Assembly: GCF_004803405.1 (NCBI RefSeq)
Contig: NZ_SSXI01000145.1
Location: 1 to 40,385 of the forward strand
Length of the DNA: 40,385 nucleotides
DNA from: Nocardioides sp.
GTDB taxonomy: Bacteria; Actinomycetota; Actinomycetes; Propionibacteriales; Nocardioidaceae
Direction: 5' to 3'
Part shown: one piece after another, positions 1 through 8,478 of the stretch
Numbering within the stretch: position 1 is the first letter of the stretch
Layout of the letters: every line of letters starts with the position of its first letter
Translations under genes and position numbers: made by a program
Notes under the pieces: generated by a model
The model's database searches: none
What the model was told of the DNA's origin: nothing
The model's input: the letters and a program-made list of their open reading frames with translations, nothing else

Positions 1-857
1 ACGTCGGCCAGCTCCGGGCGTCGGATGAGCTGTCGCAGCGCCGCGAGCGCGCCGGCGGTCGCGGCCGGCGCCAGCGCGGTGTCGAAGATGAACGGGCGGG
101 CCCGGTTGACCAGGTGCTCCCGCAGCGCGACCGACCCGAGCACCGCACCGCCCTGTGCACCCAGCGACTTCGACAGCGTCGCGGTCACCACGACATGGGG
201 CAGTCCGGCGAGCTCGAGCGACGCGACGAGTCCCGGCCCGTGCACCCCCAGCCCGTGCGCCTCGTCGACGATCAGCAGGGCGTCGTACTCCAGGCAGAGG
301 GAGGCCAGCTTGCGGAGCGGCGCCGCGTCGCCGAGGACGGAGTAGACCGACTCCACGAGGACCATGGCCCGCTCTCCGGCGGCGGCCGCGGCCTCGAGCC
401 CGGTGACCACCGCGCCGATGTCGCTGTGGGGGACCACCGTCAGCTGGGCCCGAGAGAGCCGTACGGCGTCGACGAGCGAGGCGTGGATGTGCGCATCCGA
501 CAGCACGTGCGTGGTCCGGTCGGCCAGCGCGGTCACCACGGCGAGGTTCGCCTGGTAGCCGGTCGAGAGCACGAGCGCGGCCGGCTGCCCGAGGTACTCG
601 GCGAGCTCCGACTCCAGCTCCGCGTGCAGGTCCAGCGTGCCCGTCACCAGCCGCGATGACGCGGCGCCCGCCCCCCAGGCGAGCGCCGCGTCGGCCGCAG
701 CGCGCGTGACGGCCGGGTCACGCGCGAGTCCGAGGTAGTCGTTGCCGGCGAGGTCGATGGTCGGGTCGTCCACCGGGCGCGACCGCAGTCGCCGGGTGAG
801 CCCGGCCCGGTCCCGGGCCTCGGCCTGCGCCGTCAGCCAGTCGCTCCACTGCGTCAT
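1..857 (-). CDS. bioF: 8-amino-7-oxononanoate synthase (BioF), C-terminus beyond the window
   Basis: PLP-dependent alpha-oxoamine synthase that condenses pimeloyl-ACP (or -CoA) with L-alanine in biotin synthesis. Reading leftward from an ATG at 857, the protein begins [11 protein letters not shown] and soon shows the family signature [13 protein letters not shown] near residue 40. The frame stays open to base 1, so about 285 residues are visible and the C-terminal part is missing. The ATG overlaps the bioA stop in an ATGA junction, indicating translational coupling in a bioB-bioA-bioF operon. Identification rests on the N-terminal motif and on operon context. Confidence 0.9.
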   Translation of the reverse strand, partial: MTQWSDWLTAQAEARDRAGLTRRLRSRPVDDPTIDLAGNDYLGLARDPAVTRAAADAALAWGAGAASSRLVTGTLDLHAELESELAEYLGQPAALVLSTGYQANLAVVTALADRTTHVLSDAHIHASLVDAVRLSRAQLTVVPHSDIGAVVTGLEAAAAAGERAMVLVESVYSVLGDAAPLRKLASLCLEYDALLIVDEAHGLGVHGPGLVASLELAGLPHVVVTATLSKSLGAQGGAVLGSVALREHLVNRARPFIFDTALAPAATAGALAALRQLIRRPELAD

Positions 858-2140
858 CCGACCTCCACCGCCGCCCGCATCCCGGCGACCAGCAGGTCGA
901 GCTGGTCCTCGGAGATGACGTAGGGCGGCATCGCGTAGACCAGGTCGCGGAACGGGCGCAGCCACACTCCCGCCTCCACCGCGGCGTCGGTCGCCGCCAC
1001 GACGTCCACCGCATGGTCGAGCTGTACGACGCCGACCGCGCCGAGAGTCCTGACGTCGGTCACGCCCGGGAGGTCCCGCAGGGGAGCGAGCCCTGCGGCC
1101 AGGCGCGCGCCGATCCGACGGACCTCGCCCCGCCAGTCCTGCGACAGCAGGAGGTCGATCGACGCGCTCGCGACCGCGCAGGCCAGCGGGTTGCCCATGA
1201 AGGTGGGCCCGTGCATGAGCACACCGGAGTCGCTCGCGGAGATGCCGCGGGCGACGGTATCCGTGGTCAGGACGGCGGCCATCGACAGGTAACCACCGGT
1301 GAGCGCCTTGCCCACGCAGAGGATGTCGGGGGAGACGAGCTCGCTGACGAACAGGTGACCGGTGCGACCGAACCCGGTCGCGATCTCGTCGAAGACCAGC
1401 ACCAGTCGGTGCTCGTCGGCGACCTCGCGGAGGACCCGCAGGCACGCCTCGGGATAGGGGTGCATGCCGCCCGCGCCCTGGAGGAGCGGCTCCACGATCA
1501 CCCCGGCGAGCTCGTGCGCGTGCGCGGCCGCCAGCCGACGGAGCTCCCGGGCCCAGGCCTCGATCGCCGCCTCGGACGCGTCGCGCGGTGGCGGCTGGGG
1601 ACCGAACACCTGCTGGGGAAGGAGCTCGCGCCACATCGAGTGCATGCCGCCCACGGGGTCGGTCACGGACATGCAGTCGAACGTGTCGCCGTGGTAGCCC
1701 CCGAGGACCGTGAGCATCCGGGTTCGCTCGGGGTGCCCGACGCCGCGCTGGTACTGCAGCACCATCTTGAGCGCGACCTCCACGCTCACCGACCCGGAGT
1801 CGGCGAGGAAGACGCGCTCGAGCGGCGGCGGTGTGATCTCGACCAGCCGGCGGCCGAGCTCGACGGCCGGCTCGTGGGTCAGGCCGCCGAACATCACGTG
1901 GCTCATCCGGGACGCCTGCTCGGTGAGGGCTGCGGTGAGCGCGGGGTGGTTGTAGCCGTGGATCGCGGCCCACCAGGACGACATCCCGTCCACGACCTCG
2001 CGACCGTCCCCGAGCGTCAGTACGGCGCCCGCCGCGCCGGTCACGAGCCGCACCGGCCCCGGCTCGGTCATCGAGGCGTAGGGATGCCAGAGGTGCTCGC
2101 GGTCGAACGCGAGCAGGTCGGTGGCTGCGGTGACGGTCAT
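854..2140 (-). CDS. bioA: Adenosylmethionine-8-amino-7-oxononanoate aminotransferase (BioA)
   Basis: PLP enzyme that transfers an amino group from S-adenosylmethionine to KAPA, giving DAPA, the third step of biotin ring assembly. The 428-residue product has the usual BioA length. It starts with the typical HLWHPYASM segment (about residues 16-24), has the substrate-site stretch [15 protein letters not shown] (about 52-66) and the PLP lysine in GKALTGGYL (Lys near 278). It starts 7 bp after the bioB stop and overlaps bioF by 4 bp, so it is the middle gene of a three-gene operon. No anomaly was seen. Confidence 0.96.
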   Translation of the reverse strand: MTVTAATDLLAFDREHLWHPYASMTEPGPVRLVTGAAGAVLTLGDGREVVDGMSSWWAAIHGYNHPALTAALTEQASRMSHVMFGGLTHEPAVELGRRLVEITPPPLERVFLADSGSVSVEVALKMVLQYQRGVGHPERTRMLTVLGGYHGDTFDCMSVTDPVGGMHSMWRELLPQQVFGPQPPPRDASEAAIEAWARELRRLAAAHAHELAGVIVEPLLQGAGGMHPYPEACLRVLREVADEHRLVLVFDEIATGFGRTGHLFVSELVSPDILCVGKALTGGYLSMAAVLTTDTVARGISASDSGVLMHGPTFMGNPLACAVASASIDLLLSQDWRGEVRRIGARLAAGLAPLRDLPGVTDVRTLGAVGVVQLDHAVDVVAATDAAVEAGVWLRPFRDLVYAMPPYVISEDQLDLLVAGMRAAVEVG

Positions 2141-2147
2141 GCCTGGG

Positions 2148-3206
2148 TCACGCGTTGGCCGGGACCTCGGTGCCCGCGCCGCGGCGGCGGATCGACGGCT
2201 CGCCGCTGTCGCCGGCGAACTCGTCCTCCGCGCCGAGGATGACGAACCCGTTGTCCCGGATCATCGCGATATCCGCCTTGGCGTCCTGGCCCTCGGAGGT
2301 GAGGTAGTCACCGAGGAAGATCGAGTTCGCGACCTGCAGGGCGATCGCCTGCAGTGAGCGCAAATGCATCTCACGACCGCCCGCGATCCGGATCTCCCGG
2401 TCCGGGCAGACGAACCGTGCCATCACAAGGATCTTCAGGCAGCGGATCGGTGAGAGCTCCCAGGTGTTCTCGAACGGGGTGCCGTCGAACGGCATCAGGA
2501 AGTTCACCGGGATCGAGTCCGAGTCGAGCTCCTTGAGCGCGAACAGGGCCTCGACCAGCTGCTCGTCGGTCTCGCCGAGGCCCGCGATCAGCCCCGAGCA
2601 GGGGGAGAGACCGGCGTCCTTGACCTTGCCGATGGTGTCCACGCGGTCGCCGTAGGTGTGGGTCTGGACGATGTTGTCGTGATTGGACTCGGCGGTGTTG
2701 ATGTTGTGGTTGTAGGCGTCCACGCCGGCCGCCTTGAGCCGCTCGGCCTGGCCGTCCTTGAGCAGGCCCAGGCACGCGCAGACCTCGACCTCGGGGTACT
2801 CCTCCTTGAGTGCCTCGGTCATCTCCGCGACCTTGTCGATGTCACGGTTCGAGGGCCCGCGGCCGGAGGAGACCATGCAGACTCGGGTCGCACCACCGCG
2901 CAAGCCGGCACCCGCCTGCTGGAGCGTCTCGTCCGTGGAGAGCCAGGAGTACTTCAGGATCGGCGCGTCCGAGCCGAGCGCTTGGGAGCAGTAGTTGCAG
3001 TTCTCGGGGCACAGGCCGGACTTGAGGTTGACCAGATAGTTGACCTTCACCGTGTTGCCGAAGTGCTCCCGGCGCAGCCGCCCGGCCGCTGCGACCAGCG
3101 GCATCAGCTCGGCGTCGGGGGCCTGGAGCACGGCCAGTGCGTCGGCCTCGGTGGCCTGGCCGCCGGCGAGGATGCGGGTCGCGATCTGGTCGAACTCGGT
3201 CGTCAT
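2148..3206 (-). CDS. bioB: Biotin synthase (BioB), radical SAM sulfur insertion
   Basis: Radical SAM enzyme that inserts sulfur into dethiobiotin. The 352-residue protein carries the [4Fe-4S]/SAM motif C-x3-C-x2-C within [12 protein letters not shown] (Cys66, 70, 73), then the family segments [18 protein letters not shown] and [10 protein letters not shown]. The ATG is preceded by AAGGAG five bases upstream. This is the first gene of the operon, with bioA and bioF behind it. A perfect palindrome matching the BioQ operator lies about 34 bp upstream of the start, so transcription is probably repressed when biotin is plentiful. bioD is not in the window. Confidence 0.97.
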   Translation of the reverse strand: MTTEFDQIATRILAGGQATEADALAVLQAPDAELMPLVAAAGRLRREHFGNTVKVNYLVNLKSGLCPENCNYCSQALGSDAPILKYSWLSTDETLQQAGAGLRGGATRVCMVSSGRGPSNRDIDKVAEMTEALKEEYPEVEVCACLGLLKDGQAERLKAAGVDAYNHNINTAESNHDNIVQTHTYGDRVDTIGKVKDAGLSPCSGLIAGLGETDEQLVEALFALKELDSDSIPVNFLMPFDGTPFENTWELSPIRCLKILVMARFVCPDREIRIAGGREMHLRSLQAIALQVANSIFLGDYLTSEGQDAKADIAMIRDNGFVILGAEDEFAGDSGEPSIRRRGAGTEVPANA

Positions 3207-3238
3207 GGAGGCTCCTTGGGACGGCGCGCATCGTGTTA

Positions 3239-3255
3239 CCTGAACGGTGTTCAGG
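3239..3255. promoter_or_regulatory. BioQ-type operator in front of bioB
   Basis: Perfect 17-bp palindrome CCTGAAC-GGT-GTTCAGG. Its 13-bp core TGAACGGTGTTCA (3241-3253) is identical to the core between bioY and bioQ at 6274-6286. Operators known for actinobacterial BioQ repressors have the form TGAAC-N3-GTT. The position 34 bp upstream of bioB fits repression of the bioBAF operon. Confidence 0.85.
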
Positions 3256-3278
3256 AGGGAGGGTACACGTCCGGAACG

Positions 3279-4112
3279 TCAGCTGAGCAGCTCGTCCATG
3301 CAGGTCTCTAGGGCGTCGAGGTCGAGCGTGCTGATGCCGGATTCCCGACAACGCGCGGCTGCCTCGGCCTTTGTGAGCGGATCACGATGCAACGCGCTGC
3401 TCCGCCCCGCGGTCGGACTGGGGCGCTCGGACTTCTCTTCGGTCGGAGGATCGGCGGATTCCGTCGCGGACGCCGTCGCCGAGTTCGTCGCGGATCCCGT
3501 CGCCGAATCCGTCGCGGATCCCGTCGCGGGCTCGATCGGGTGCTCCGTCGACGAACCGTCCGTCGACGCGCGGCCCTCGTCGACCGCGTCGGAACCTCGG
3601 ATCCGTCCCACGACGTCCGGTGACGCGGTCTTCGAGGCCGGGGGCCACGCCGACGGGAGAGTCCCGTGCTCCACGACGTGGGGAGGGGCGGCCTCATCCT
3701 CGGCCCGACCGGCGGCCGAACGTGAAACGGCGGGTGAGCGTGAAGCGGCAGCCGAACCAGAAGCGGCAGGTGAAGCTGAAGCGGCGGGTGAGCCCGAACC
3801 GGCAGGTGACGCCGGCGGCACGGGGCCGTCGTCGCCGCTGAACGCCAGTGTGGCGGCCGAGGCCACGGACAGGATCGCCAAAGGCAGCAGGGCGAGGACC
3901 TTCTCACGCGGGCCGAGCGCGGTCAGGACGCCCTGACGGCCGGCTCCGTCTGCCACGGGGCGCCCCGCCACTGTTCCCCCGCCAGCGCGCGCGGGCGACG
4001 CTCTGGGTGCCTCGGGCGTCGCCTTCCGGGCGCCCGGCACTGTCCTGCGCAAGCCGGTGATGGTTCGACGCCGGCCGGCAGCGTAACCAGCGCTGTGACG
4101 TCCCTTCGACAT
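3279..4112 (-). CDS. Low-complexity single-pass membrane protein, function unknown
   Basis: Not recognised. The 277-residue product has a basic, Arg-rich N-terminus (about 1-80), one hydrophobic segment around 88-112 (LALLPLAILSVASAATLAF), and a long Ala/Ser/Pro/Thr region likely to lie outside the membrane. The latter includes SPAAS-like repeats and a run of SAT-x units. The last about 30 residues are a more normal, charged segment with two cysteines (RCRESG, ETCMDE). The ATG at 4112 is chosen because GGAGGT lies 7-8 bases before it; a TTG 15 bases further up would overlap that ribosome-binding site. It lies between bioYMN and bioBAF on the same strand, 72 bp before bioB, with no evident link to biotin. 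The linker looks like a cell-wall-spanning stalk, which is inference. Confidence 0.7.
   Translation of the reverse strand: MSKGRHSAGYAAGRRRTITGLRRTVPGARKATPEAPRASPARAGGGTVAGRPVADGAGRQGVLTALGPREKVLALLPLAILSVASAATLAFSGDDGPVPPASPAGSGSPAASASPAASGSAAASRSPAVSRSAAGRAEDEAAPPHVVEHGTLPSAWPPASKTASPDVVGRIRGSDAVDEGRASTDGSSTEHPIEPATGSATDSATGSATNSATASATESADPPTEEKSERPSPTAGRSSALHRDPLTKAEAAARCRESGISTLDLDALETCMDELLS
3460..3531. repeat. Six in-frame 12-bp tandem units (SAT-x repeat)
   Basis: Six consecutive 12-bp units with core CGTCGCSGA, each encoding a four-residue Ser/Ala/Thr unit in the membrane protein on the minus strand. A second less regular repeat (about 3715-3810) encodes the Ser-Pro-Ala-Ala part. 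Both keep frame, as expected for slippage-generated linker repeats. Confidence 0.75.
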
Positions 4113-4164
4113 GAGCGGTACCTCCAAGTCGGTCGGTCATCTGAAATCGCCGCACCGAGATGGC

Positions 4165-4178
4165 CTAGACAGGTCTAG
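4165..4178. promoter_or_regulatory. Palindrome CTAGAC-AG-GTCTAG upstream of the membrane protein gene
   Basis: 6-bp arms with a 2-bp spacer, also readable as a tandem duplication CTAGACAGG-T-CTAGACAGG (4165-4183). It lies 53 bp upstream of the ATG at 4112, in the 187-bp gap between bioN and this gene. Possible operator for an unidentified regulator; nothing else is recognisable in the gap. Confidence 0.35.
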
Positions 4179-4299
4179 ACAGGCTGCGTCACTATGCCAC
4201 GGGGGTGATGCCGGCACACCGTCAGATCCACCAGTCGGACGCGCAAAGCATCAAAGCTCCCTCACACCGCACCAACGGAGGGCGGCGCTTCCATCGGGA

Positions 4300-4911
4300 T
4301 CAGTCGTCGCCGATGCCGCGGGCGTGGAGGGCGTCGCCGGTGGCCCGCGCGTGGGCGACGACCCGGATCACCAGGGGAGTCAGGTAGGCCCGCGGGTTCC
4401 GCTCGAGGCCGCGGGCGCGGGCGGCGTCGCGGGTCTCGGCGGCGATCTCGAGGGTGAGCGGGATCCCGCGGATCATCAGCGAGAACGCCAGCGCCACGAG
4501 GTCGGGCCGCACGCCGAACCGGCGGAGGGGCTTGAGCCAGCGGGTGACGGCGTCGATCATCCGCTCCACCGAGGTGGTCGTCGTGAAGACGGTTGCGAGC
4601 AGCACCAGCGCCACCAGTGCGCCGACGACCACGAACGCGTGCTCCCAGCCCCGCTGCCACACCTGCCATGCCGCCAGCAGGCTCATCGCGACGAGCACCC
4701 CACGCAGCGCGCGCGCCGCCCGGGCCAGGCGCACCCGTGCCGCGAGGGAGAACGCCACGGCCAGCACGAGCAGTCCGCCGGTGGTCCACGGGCCGCGGAA
4801 CGCCACGGCGACGATGCTCAGTCCGACCAGCCCGAGCAGCTTCGTGCCGACGGGGAGTCGGTGCAGCACGGTCGTGCCTGGCTGGTACTCGCCGACCGGG
4901 CTCACAGCCAT
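4300..4911 (-). CDS. bioN: Biotin ECF transporter transmembrane protein BioN (EcfT/CbiQ family)
   Basis: Membrane coupling subunit of the biotin energy-coupling-factor transporter; it links the ATPase BioM to the substrate-binding protein BioY. The 203-residue product starts MAVSPVGEYQPG. It has hydrophobic segments near residues 25-60 and 85-115, and two Ala-Arg-Gly coupling motifs that EcfT proteins use to touch the ATPase (RDAARARGLERN and the C-terminal LHARGIGDD). The ATG at 4911 is chosen over an upstream in-frame ATG at 4971, because that one would overlap bioM and because GAGG lies 8 bases before 4911. It starts 10 bp after bioM, as the last gene of bioY-bioM-bioN. Confidence 0.88.
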   Translation of the reverse strand: MAVSPVGEYQPGTTVLHRLPVGTKLLGLVGLSIVAVAFRGPWTTGGLLVLAVAFSLAARVRLARAARALRGVLVAMSLLAAWQVWQRGWEHAFVVVGALVALVLLATVFTTTTSVERMIDAVTRWLKPLRRFGVRPDLVALAFSLMIRGIPLTLEIAAETRDAARARGLERNPRAYLTPLVIRVVAHARATGDALHARGIGDD

Positions 4912-4921
4912 GGCAGCAACC

Positions 4922-5623
4922 TCAACCCACCATGGCGCGGTAGTGGGCGACCACCCCGGCGGGTGCGCCATCCGCCACGACCGTGCCCTCGTCGATCAGG
5001 ATCGCTCGGTCGCACCGCAGGGCGAGGTCGAGGTCGTGCGTCGCGAGCACGAGCTGCTGCGGCAGCCCGAAGAGCAGGTCCCCGATCTTCTGCGCGTTGC
5101 GCAGGTCGAGCAGCGTGGTCGGCTCGTCGGCCACCAGGATGGCGGGGTCGGTCGCCAGCACGCCCGCCAGCGCCAGCAGCTGTCGCTGGCCGCCGGACAG
5201 TGTGTGCACACTGCGGTCCGCCAGCTCGGACAGGCCGTAGGACTCGAGTACGGCGAGCGCCGCGGCCGCCCGATCGTGCCGGTCCTTCACGTGGTGTCGC
5301 AGCGAGAGTCCGACGTCCTCGGCGACCGTCGGCATCACCAGTTGCGCGGTCGGGTCGGTGAAGACGAAGCCCACGCGGCGTCGTACCTCTCGGCCCTTCC
5401 TGCTCACGTCGAGGCCGTCGACGACGACGCGACCCGCGGTCGGCTCGACCAGCCCGTTCACCAGTCTCGCGAGCGTGGACTTCCCGGAGCCGTTGGGCCC
5501 GATCAGGGCGATCCGCTGCTCCGTCAGGTCCAGGGTCGTCTCCTGCAGGACGGTGACCTCGGGCACCGGGCCGCCGGGGGTGTCGGCCCGGACGACGACC
5601 TGGTCGAGCTCGATCCGGCTCAC
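4922..5623 (-). CDS. bioM: Biotin ECF transporter ATP-binding protein BioM
   Basis: ABC ATPase that powers BioMNY biotin uptake. The 233-residue product shows Walker A GPNGSGKST (residues 42-50), a Q-loop around FTDPTAQLVM, the ABC signature LSGGQRQLLALAG, Walker B ILVADEPT and the switch His in ATHDLDLAL. The GTG at 5623 overlaps the bioY stop in a GTGA junction. The same frame stays open far upstream but there only shadows bioY. It is followed 10 bp later by bioN. Confidence 0.93.
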   Translation of the reverse strand: MSRIELDQVVVRADTPGGPVPEVTVLQETTLDLTEQRIALIGPNGSGKSTLARLVNGLVEPTAGRVVVDGLDVSRKGREVRRRVGFVFTDPTAQLVMPTVAEDVGLSLRHHVKDRHDRAAAALAVLESYGLSELADRSVHTLSGGQRQLLALAGVLATDPAILVADEPTTLLDLRNAQKIGDLLFGLPQQLVLATHDLDLALRCDRAILIDEGTVVADGAPAGVVAHYRAMVG

Positions 5624-6231
5624 GCGGAGTCCGCGGCGGGCTCCTCCGCGCGCTCGACCGCGGCGTCGCCACGCGAGCGCCGCCCCGCCAGGTCCGGGAA
5701 CGCGCGGTGCACAGCGGTCGCCACCAGCGCCATCACGACGTTCTTCGCGATGTCGCCGGGGAAGTAGGCGGTGTCGAAGATGAACGCGTCCTTGAGGCTC
5801 AGGTCCGCGCGCCACGCGAGGTTCAGCGGCCCCAGGGTGTGGATGAAGAGGAAGCTGCTGAGCAGGCCCGCCGTGAACACCAGCGTGAACTGCGTGGCGC
5901 GATCCCGGTTGCGGTAGACCAGGTAGCCGCACAGCGCCGCCGCGAGCGGGAAGGCGACCAGGTAGCCCGCGGTCACGCCGCTGTAGTGGGACGCACCGGA
6001 CGCGCCGCCGGAGTAGATGGGCAGTACCAGCCCGGCCACGAGGTAGAGGACGACGGTCAGGAACCCGCGGACCGGGCCGAGCACGGCTCCCGCGAGCAGC
6101 ACGCCGAACGTCTGGAGCGAGTAGGGGACGCCGATGCCGGTCTTGATGTCCGGCAGGATGGCGCAGACGGCGATGAGGGCGGCGAAGCCGGCGATCAGTG
6201 CGACGTCGGTCGTGGGGGTACGACGATTCAT
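5620..6231 (-). CDS. bioY: Biotin transporter substrate-binding subunit BioY
   Basis: S-component of the biotin ECF transporter, an integral membrane protein with about six helices that binds biotin. The 203-residue sequence is strongly hydrophobic. It contains family-typical stretches ILPDIKTGIGVPYSLQTFGVLLAG (quoted in part: GVPYSLQTFGVLL, about residues 35-47), VLGPVRGFLTVVLYL and a C-terminal GDIAKNVVMALVATAVHRAFP segment. It heads bioY-bioM-bioN. The divergent gene is the repressor bioQ, and the 85 bp between them hold a BioQ palindrome, so uptake is probably repressed along with biosynthesis. Confidence 0.92.
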   Translation of the reverse strand: MNRRTPTTDVALIAGFAALIAVCAILPDIKTGIGVPYSLQTFGVLLAGAVLGPVRGFLTVVLYLVAGLVLPIYSGGASGASHYSGVTAGYLVAFPLAAALCGYLVYRNRDRATQFTLVFTAGLLSSFLFIHTLGPLNLAWRADLSLKDAFIFDTAYFPGDIAKNVVMALVATAVHRAFPDLAGRRSRGDAAVERAEEPAADSA

Positions 6232-6273
6232 GGGTCACTCTCACAAGGGATGGACGCCGGGCCTGGCGCTTGG

Positions 6274-6286
6274 TGAACGGTGTTCA
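6274..6286. promoter_or_regulatory. BioQ-type operator between bioY and bioQ
   Basis: Perfect 13-bp palindrome TGAAC-GGT-GTTCA, identical to the bioB core at 3241-3253. It lies 42 bp from the bioY start and 30 bp from the bioQ start. Candidate -10 boxes abut it on both strands: TAACCT for bioY (minus strand, 6292-6287) and TAGGGT for bioQ (6290-6295). One bound repressor could therefore block both directions. The -10 assignments are by eye. Confidence 0.85.
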
Positions 6287-6316
6287 GGTTAGGGTCGCTG
6301 AGAGACAGAGGTCAAA

Positions 6317-6877
6317 GTGAGCGGAGTGCAGGTGCGGTACAGGCGGGCCGATGTGGTCGACCGGGCGATCGCCGTGCTCGACGAGCACGGCCTCGACGCG
6401 CTCTCCATGCGCAAGCTCGCCGCCGACCTCGGCGTCCAGCCCAGTGCGCTCTACCACCACTTCGCCAACAAGGACGCCCTGCTCGCGGCTGTCGCGGACG
6501 AGCTGCTCGCGCGCGGCCGCCGCGCGACCGAGGTCGTCACCTGGGAGGCGGAACTGCGGCTGGCCTGCGTCGAGCTGCGGGACGCCATGCTGGCGTGCCG
6601 TGACGGCGCCGCGCTCGTCGCGCTCGTGCACGCGCTCGGCATCGGGGCGCAGGAGCCCCTCGGGAGGATGTACGACGCCCTGGCGCGCGCCGGAGCCGAC
6701 GAGCATCTGGCCCGGATCGGCGCCCGTACCCTCGTGCACTTCGTGTTCGGCCACGTGGCCGACGAGCAGCTGCAGCGACAGGCGCGCGGGGACGCGTCCG
6801 CGTCAGCCGAGGGCGGCGACTTCCATCTCGGCCTGAGCCTGGTGCTCGACGGGCTGCGCCAGCGCCTCGGGGACTGA
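6317..6877 (+). CDS. bioQ: TetR-family repressor of biotin genes, BioQ
   Basis: 186-residue TetR-type regulator. The N-terminal helix-turn-helix reads LSMRKLAADLGVQPSALYHHF (about residues 30-50) and is followed by a helical C-terminal effector domain. It is assigned as BioQ because it is divergent from bioYMN, because the same palindrome precedes both bioYMN/bioQ and bioBAF, and because that palindrome matches the BioQ operator form TGAAC-N3-GTT. In known BioQ systems the repressor controls biotin synthesis and uptake and often itself. The effector (biotin, biotinyl-AMP or a biotinylated protein) cannot be read from the sequence. The GTG at 6317 is the start that keeps the full DNA-binding domain. 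Confidence 0.85.
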   Translation: MSGVQVRYRRADVVDRAIAVLDEHGLDALSMRKLAADLGVQPSALYHHFANKDALLAAVADELLARGRRATEVVTWEAELRLACVELRDAMLACRDGAALVALVHALGIGAQEPLGRMYDALARAGADEHLARIGARTLVHFVFGHVADEQLQRQARGDASASAEGGDFHLGLSLVLDGLRQRLGD

Positions 6878-6943
6878 CCCTCCAGGGCGCCGCAGCCGAG
6901 CCTTCGCCGCTGGTTATCGTGGACGAAACACGGAGGAGGCACT

Positions 6944-8401
6944 GTGGAGGACATGGCCCAGGTAACCCAGAAGCCGGTGACCGTCGTTCTGTTCGGCGCC
7001 ACAGGCGATCTCTCCCGCCGGAAGTTGCTGCCCGGGCTCCTCCACCTGTTCGAGAGCGGACTGCTCCGCGACCTCCAGGTCATCGGCACCTCGCTCGACG
7101 AGCACACCACCGACTCCTTCGTGTCGTTCGCGCACGAGGCGGTCAAGGAGTTCTCGGGCAACGACGGCGACATGCAGGCCTGGCCCGAGTTCTCCAAGCG
7201 GCTCCACTGGGCGCCGGGCTCCGAGGGTCCGGCCGGCCTGCGCGCGGCGGTGGAGAAGGCCGAGGCCGAACGGGATGGCGACAAGATCCGACTCCACTAC
7301 CTGAGCGTGCCGCCGAAGGCCGCGCTGTCGGTGGTCAGGACGCTCGACGAGGCCGACCTCGCCAAGGGCAGCCGGATCATCATGGAGAAGCCGTTCGGCG
7401 TCGACCTGGCGACCGCGAAGGACCTCAACCACAAGCTGCACCGGGTCTTCGACGAGTCGCAGATCTACCGGATCGACCACTTCCTCGGGAAGGAGGCGGC
7501 CCAGAACATCCTCGCGTTCCGGTTCGCCAACGGCCTGTTCGAGCCGATCTGGCACCGCAACAACATCGACCACATCCAGATCGACATCCCCGAAGAGCTC
7601 GGTCTCGAGCAACGAGCAGACTTCTACGAGTCGACCGGCGCGTACAAGGACATGGTGGTCACCCACCTGTTCCAGGTCCTCGCGTTCACAGCGATGGAGC
7701 CGCCCACGTCCCTGGCTCCCGACGCGATTCGGGAGGAGAAGAACAAGGTCTTCCGCTCGATGCTGCCGATCGAGCCGGCCAACGTCGTCCGCGGTCAGTA
7801 CCAGGGCTACCGCAACATCGACGGCGTCGCGCCCGAATCGGAGACCGAGACCTTCATCGCGCTCAAGTGCTTCATCGACAACTGGCGGTGGGCCGGGGTC
7901 CCGTTCTATCTCCGGACCGGCAAGCGGATGGCCGAAGGAGCGCGGATCATCTCGATCGCGTTCAAGGAACCCCCGAGGTCGATGTTCCCGGAGCGGTCCG
8001 GAGTCGGCGACCACGGTCCCGACCACCTCACCTTCGACCTGGCCGACAAGGCGAAGATGTCCCTGTCGTTCTACGGGAAGCGCCCCGGTCCGGGCATGAA
8101 GCTCGACAAGCTCTCGATGCAGTTCTCGATGACCGACACCACGTGGGCCGGCTCGGTGCTGGAGGCCTACGAGCGGTTGATCTACGACGCGGCCCGTGGC
8201 GACCAGACCCTGTTCACCTCCGCTGAGGGCATCGAGCGGCTGTGGGAGGTCTCCGAACCGCTGCTGGACAGCCCGCCGGTGGTGCGGCCCTATCGCCAGG
8301 GCAGCTGGGGCCCCAACCAGATCCACCAGCTGATCGCGCCGTACGCGTGGCGGCTGCCGTTCGAGCGGCAGTGGCGCAACCCCAACGCGCTGGGCGGCTA
8401 G
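6944..8401 (+). CDS. zwf: Glucose-6-phosphate 1-dehydrogenase (Zwf)
   Basis: Oxidises glucose 6-phosphate to 6-phosphogluconolactone with NAD(P)+, the entry to the oxidative pentose-phosphate pathway. The 485-residue product has the nucleotide-binding GATGDLSRRKLLP (about residues 17-29), the lysine-containing IMEKPFGVDL, and the catalytic signature RIDHFLGKE with its His near 179, matching the canonical position. The GTG at 6944 follows GGAGGAGG by four bases; an ATG at 6953 is a possible alternative. It stands alone, with no opcA, gnd, tal or tkt next to it, so this may be a second isozyme rather than the main-operon copy. That last point is inference. Confidence 0.95.
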   Translation: MEDMAQVTQKPVTVVLFGATGDLSRRKLLPGLLHLFESGLLRDLQVIGTSLDEHTTDSFVSFAHEAVKEFSGNDGDMQAWPEFSKRLHWAPGSEGPAGLRAAVEKAEAERDGDKIRLHYLSVPPKAALSVVRTLDEADLAKGSRIIMEKPFGVDLATAKDLNHKLHRVFDESQIYRIDHFLGKEAAQNILAFRFANGLFEPIWHRNNIDHIQIDIPEELGLEQRADFYESTGAYKDMVVTHLFQVLAFTAMEPPTSLAPDAIREEKNKVFRSMLPIEPANVVRGQYQGYRNIDGVAPESETETFIALKCFIDNWRWAGVPFYLRTGKRMAEGARIISIAFKEPPRSMFPERSGVGDHGPDHLTFDLADKAKMSLSFYGKRPGPGMKLDKLSMQFSMTDTTWAGSVLEAYERLIYDAARGDQTLFTSAEGIERLWEVSEPLLDSPPVVRPYRQGSWGPNQIHQLIAPYAWRLPFERQWRNPNALGG

Positions 8402-8412
8402 TCGAATATTTT

Positions 8413-8425
8413 CCGCAGAATGCGG
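8413..8425 (+). terminator. Short hairpin with T-run after zwf
   Basis: CCGCA-GAA-TGCGG stem-loop followed by CTTTTCT, starting 12 bases after the zwf stop. Short stem, but the geometry fits an intrinsic terminator. Confidence 0.45.
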
Positions 8426-8441
8426 CTTTTCTGAGCGCTTC

Positions 8442-8470
8442 TGTGACCAGATCTGCCCGCATCGGTCACA
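8442..8470. promoter_or_regulatory. Inverted repeat TGTGACC-N15-GGTCACA before the XRE-TPR gene
   Basis: Perfect 7-bp arms 15 bp apart, ending 8 bp before the ATG of the XRE-TPR regulator. This is an obvious place for autoregulation. The half-site differs from the TGACTCGTCC dyad at the peptide promoter, so a common regulator cannot be assumed. Confidence 0.4.
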
Positions 8471-8478
8471 ATCGGTGC

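Noticed and set aside
854..3351. Long open frames on the opposite strand and other frames of the bio genes (for example 1013-2242, plus strand)
   Set aside because: High G+C produces long antisense frames; the products are Arg/Gly/His-rich without family motifs, while the minus-strand frames encode complete BioA and BioB.
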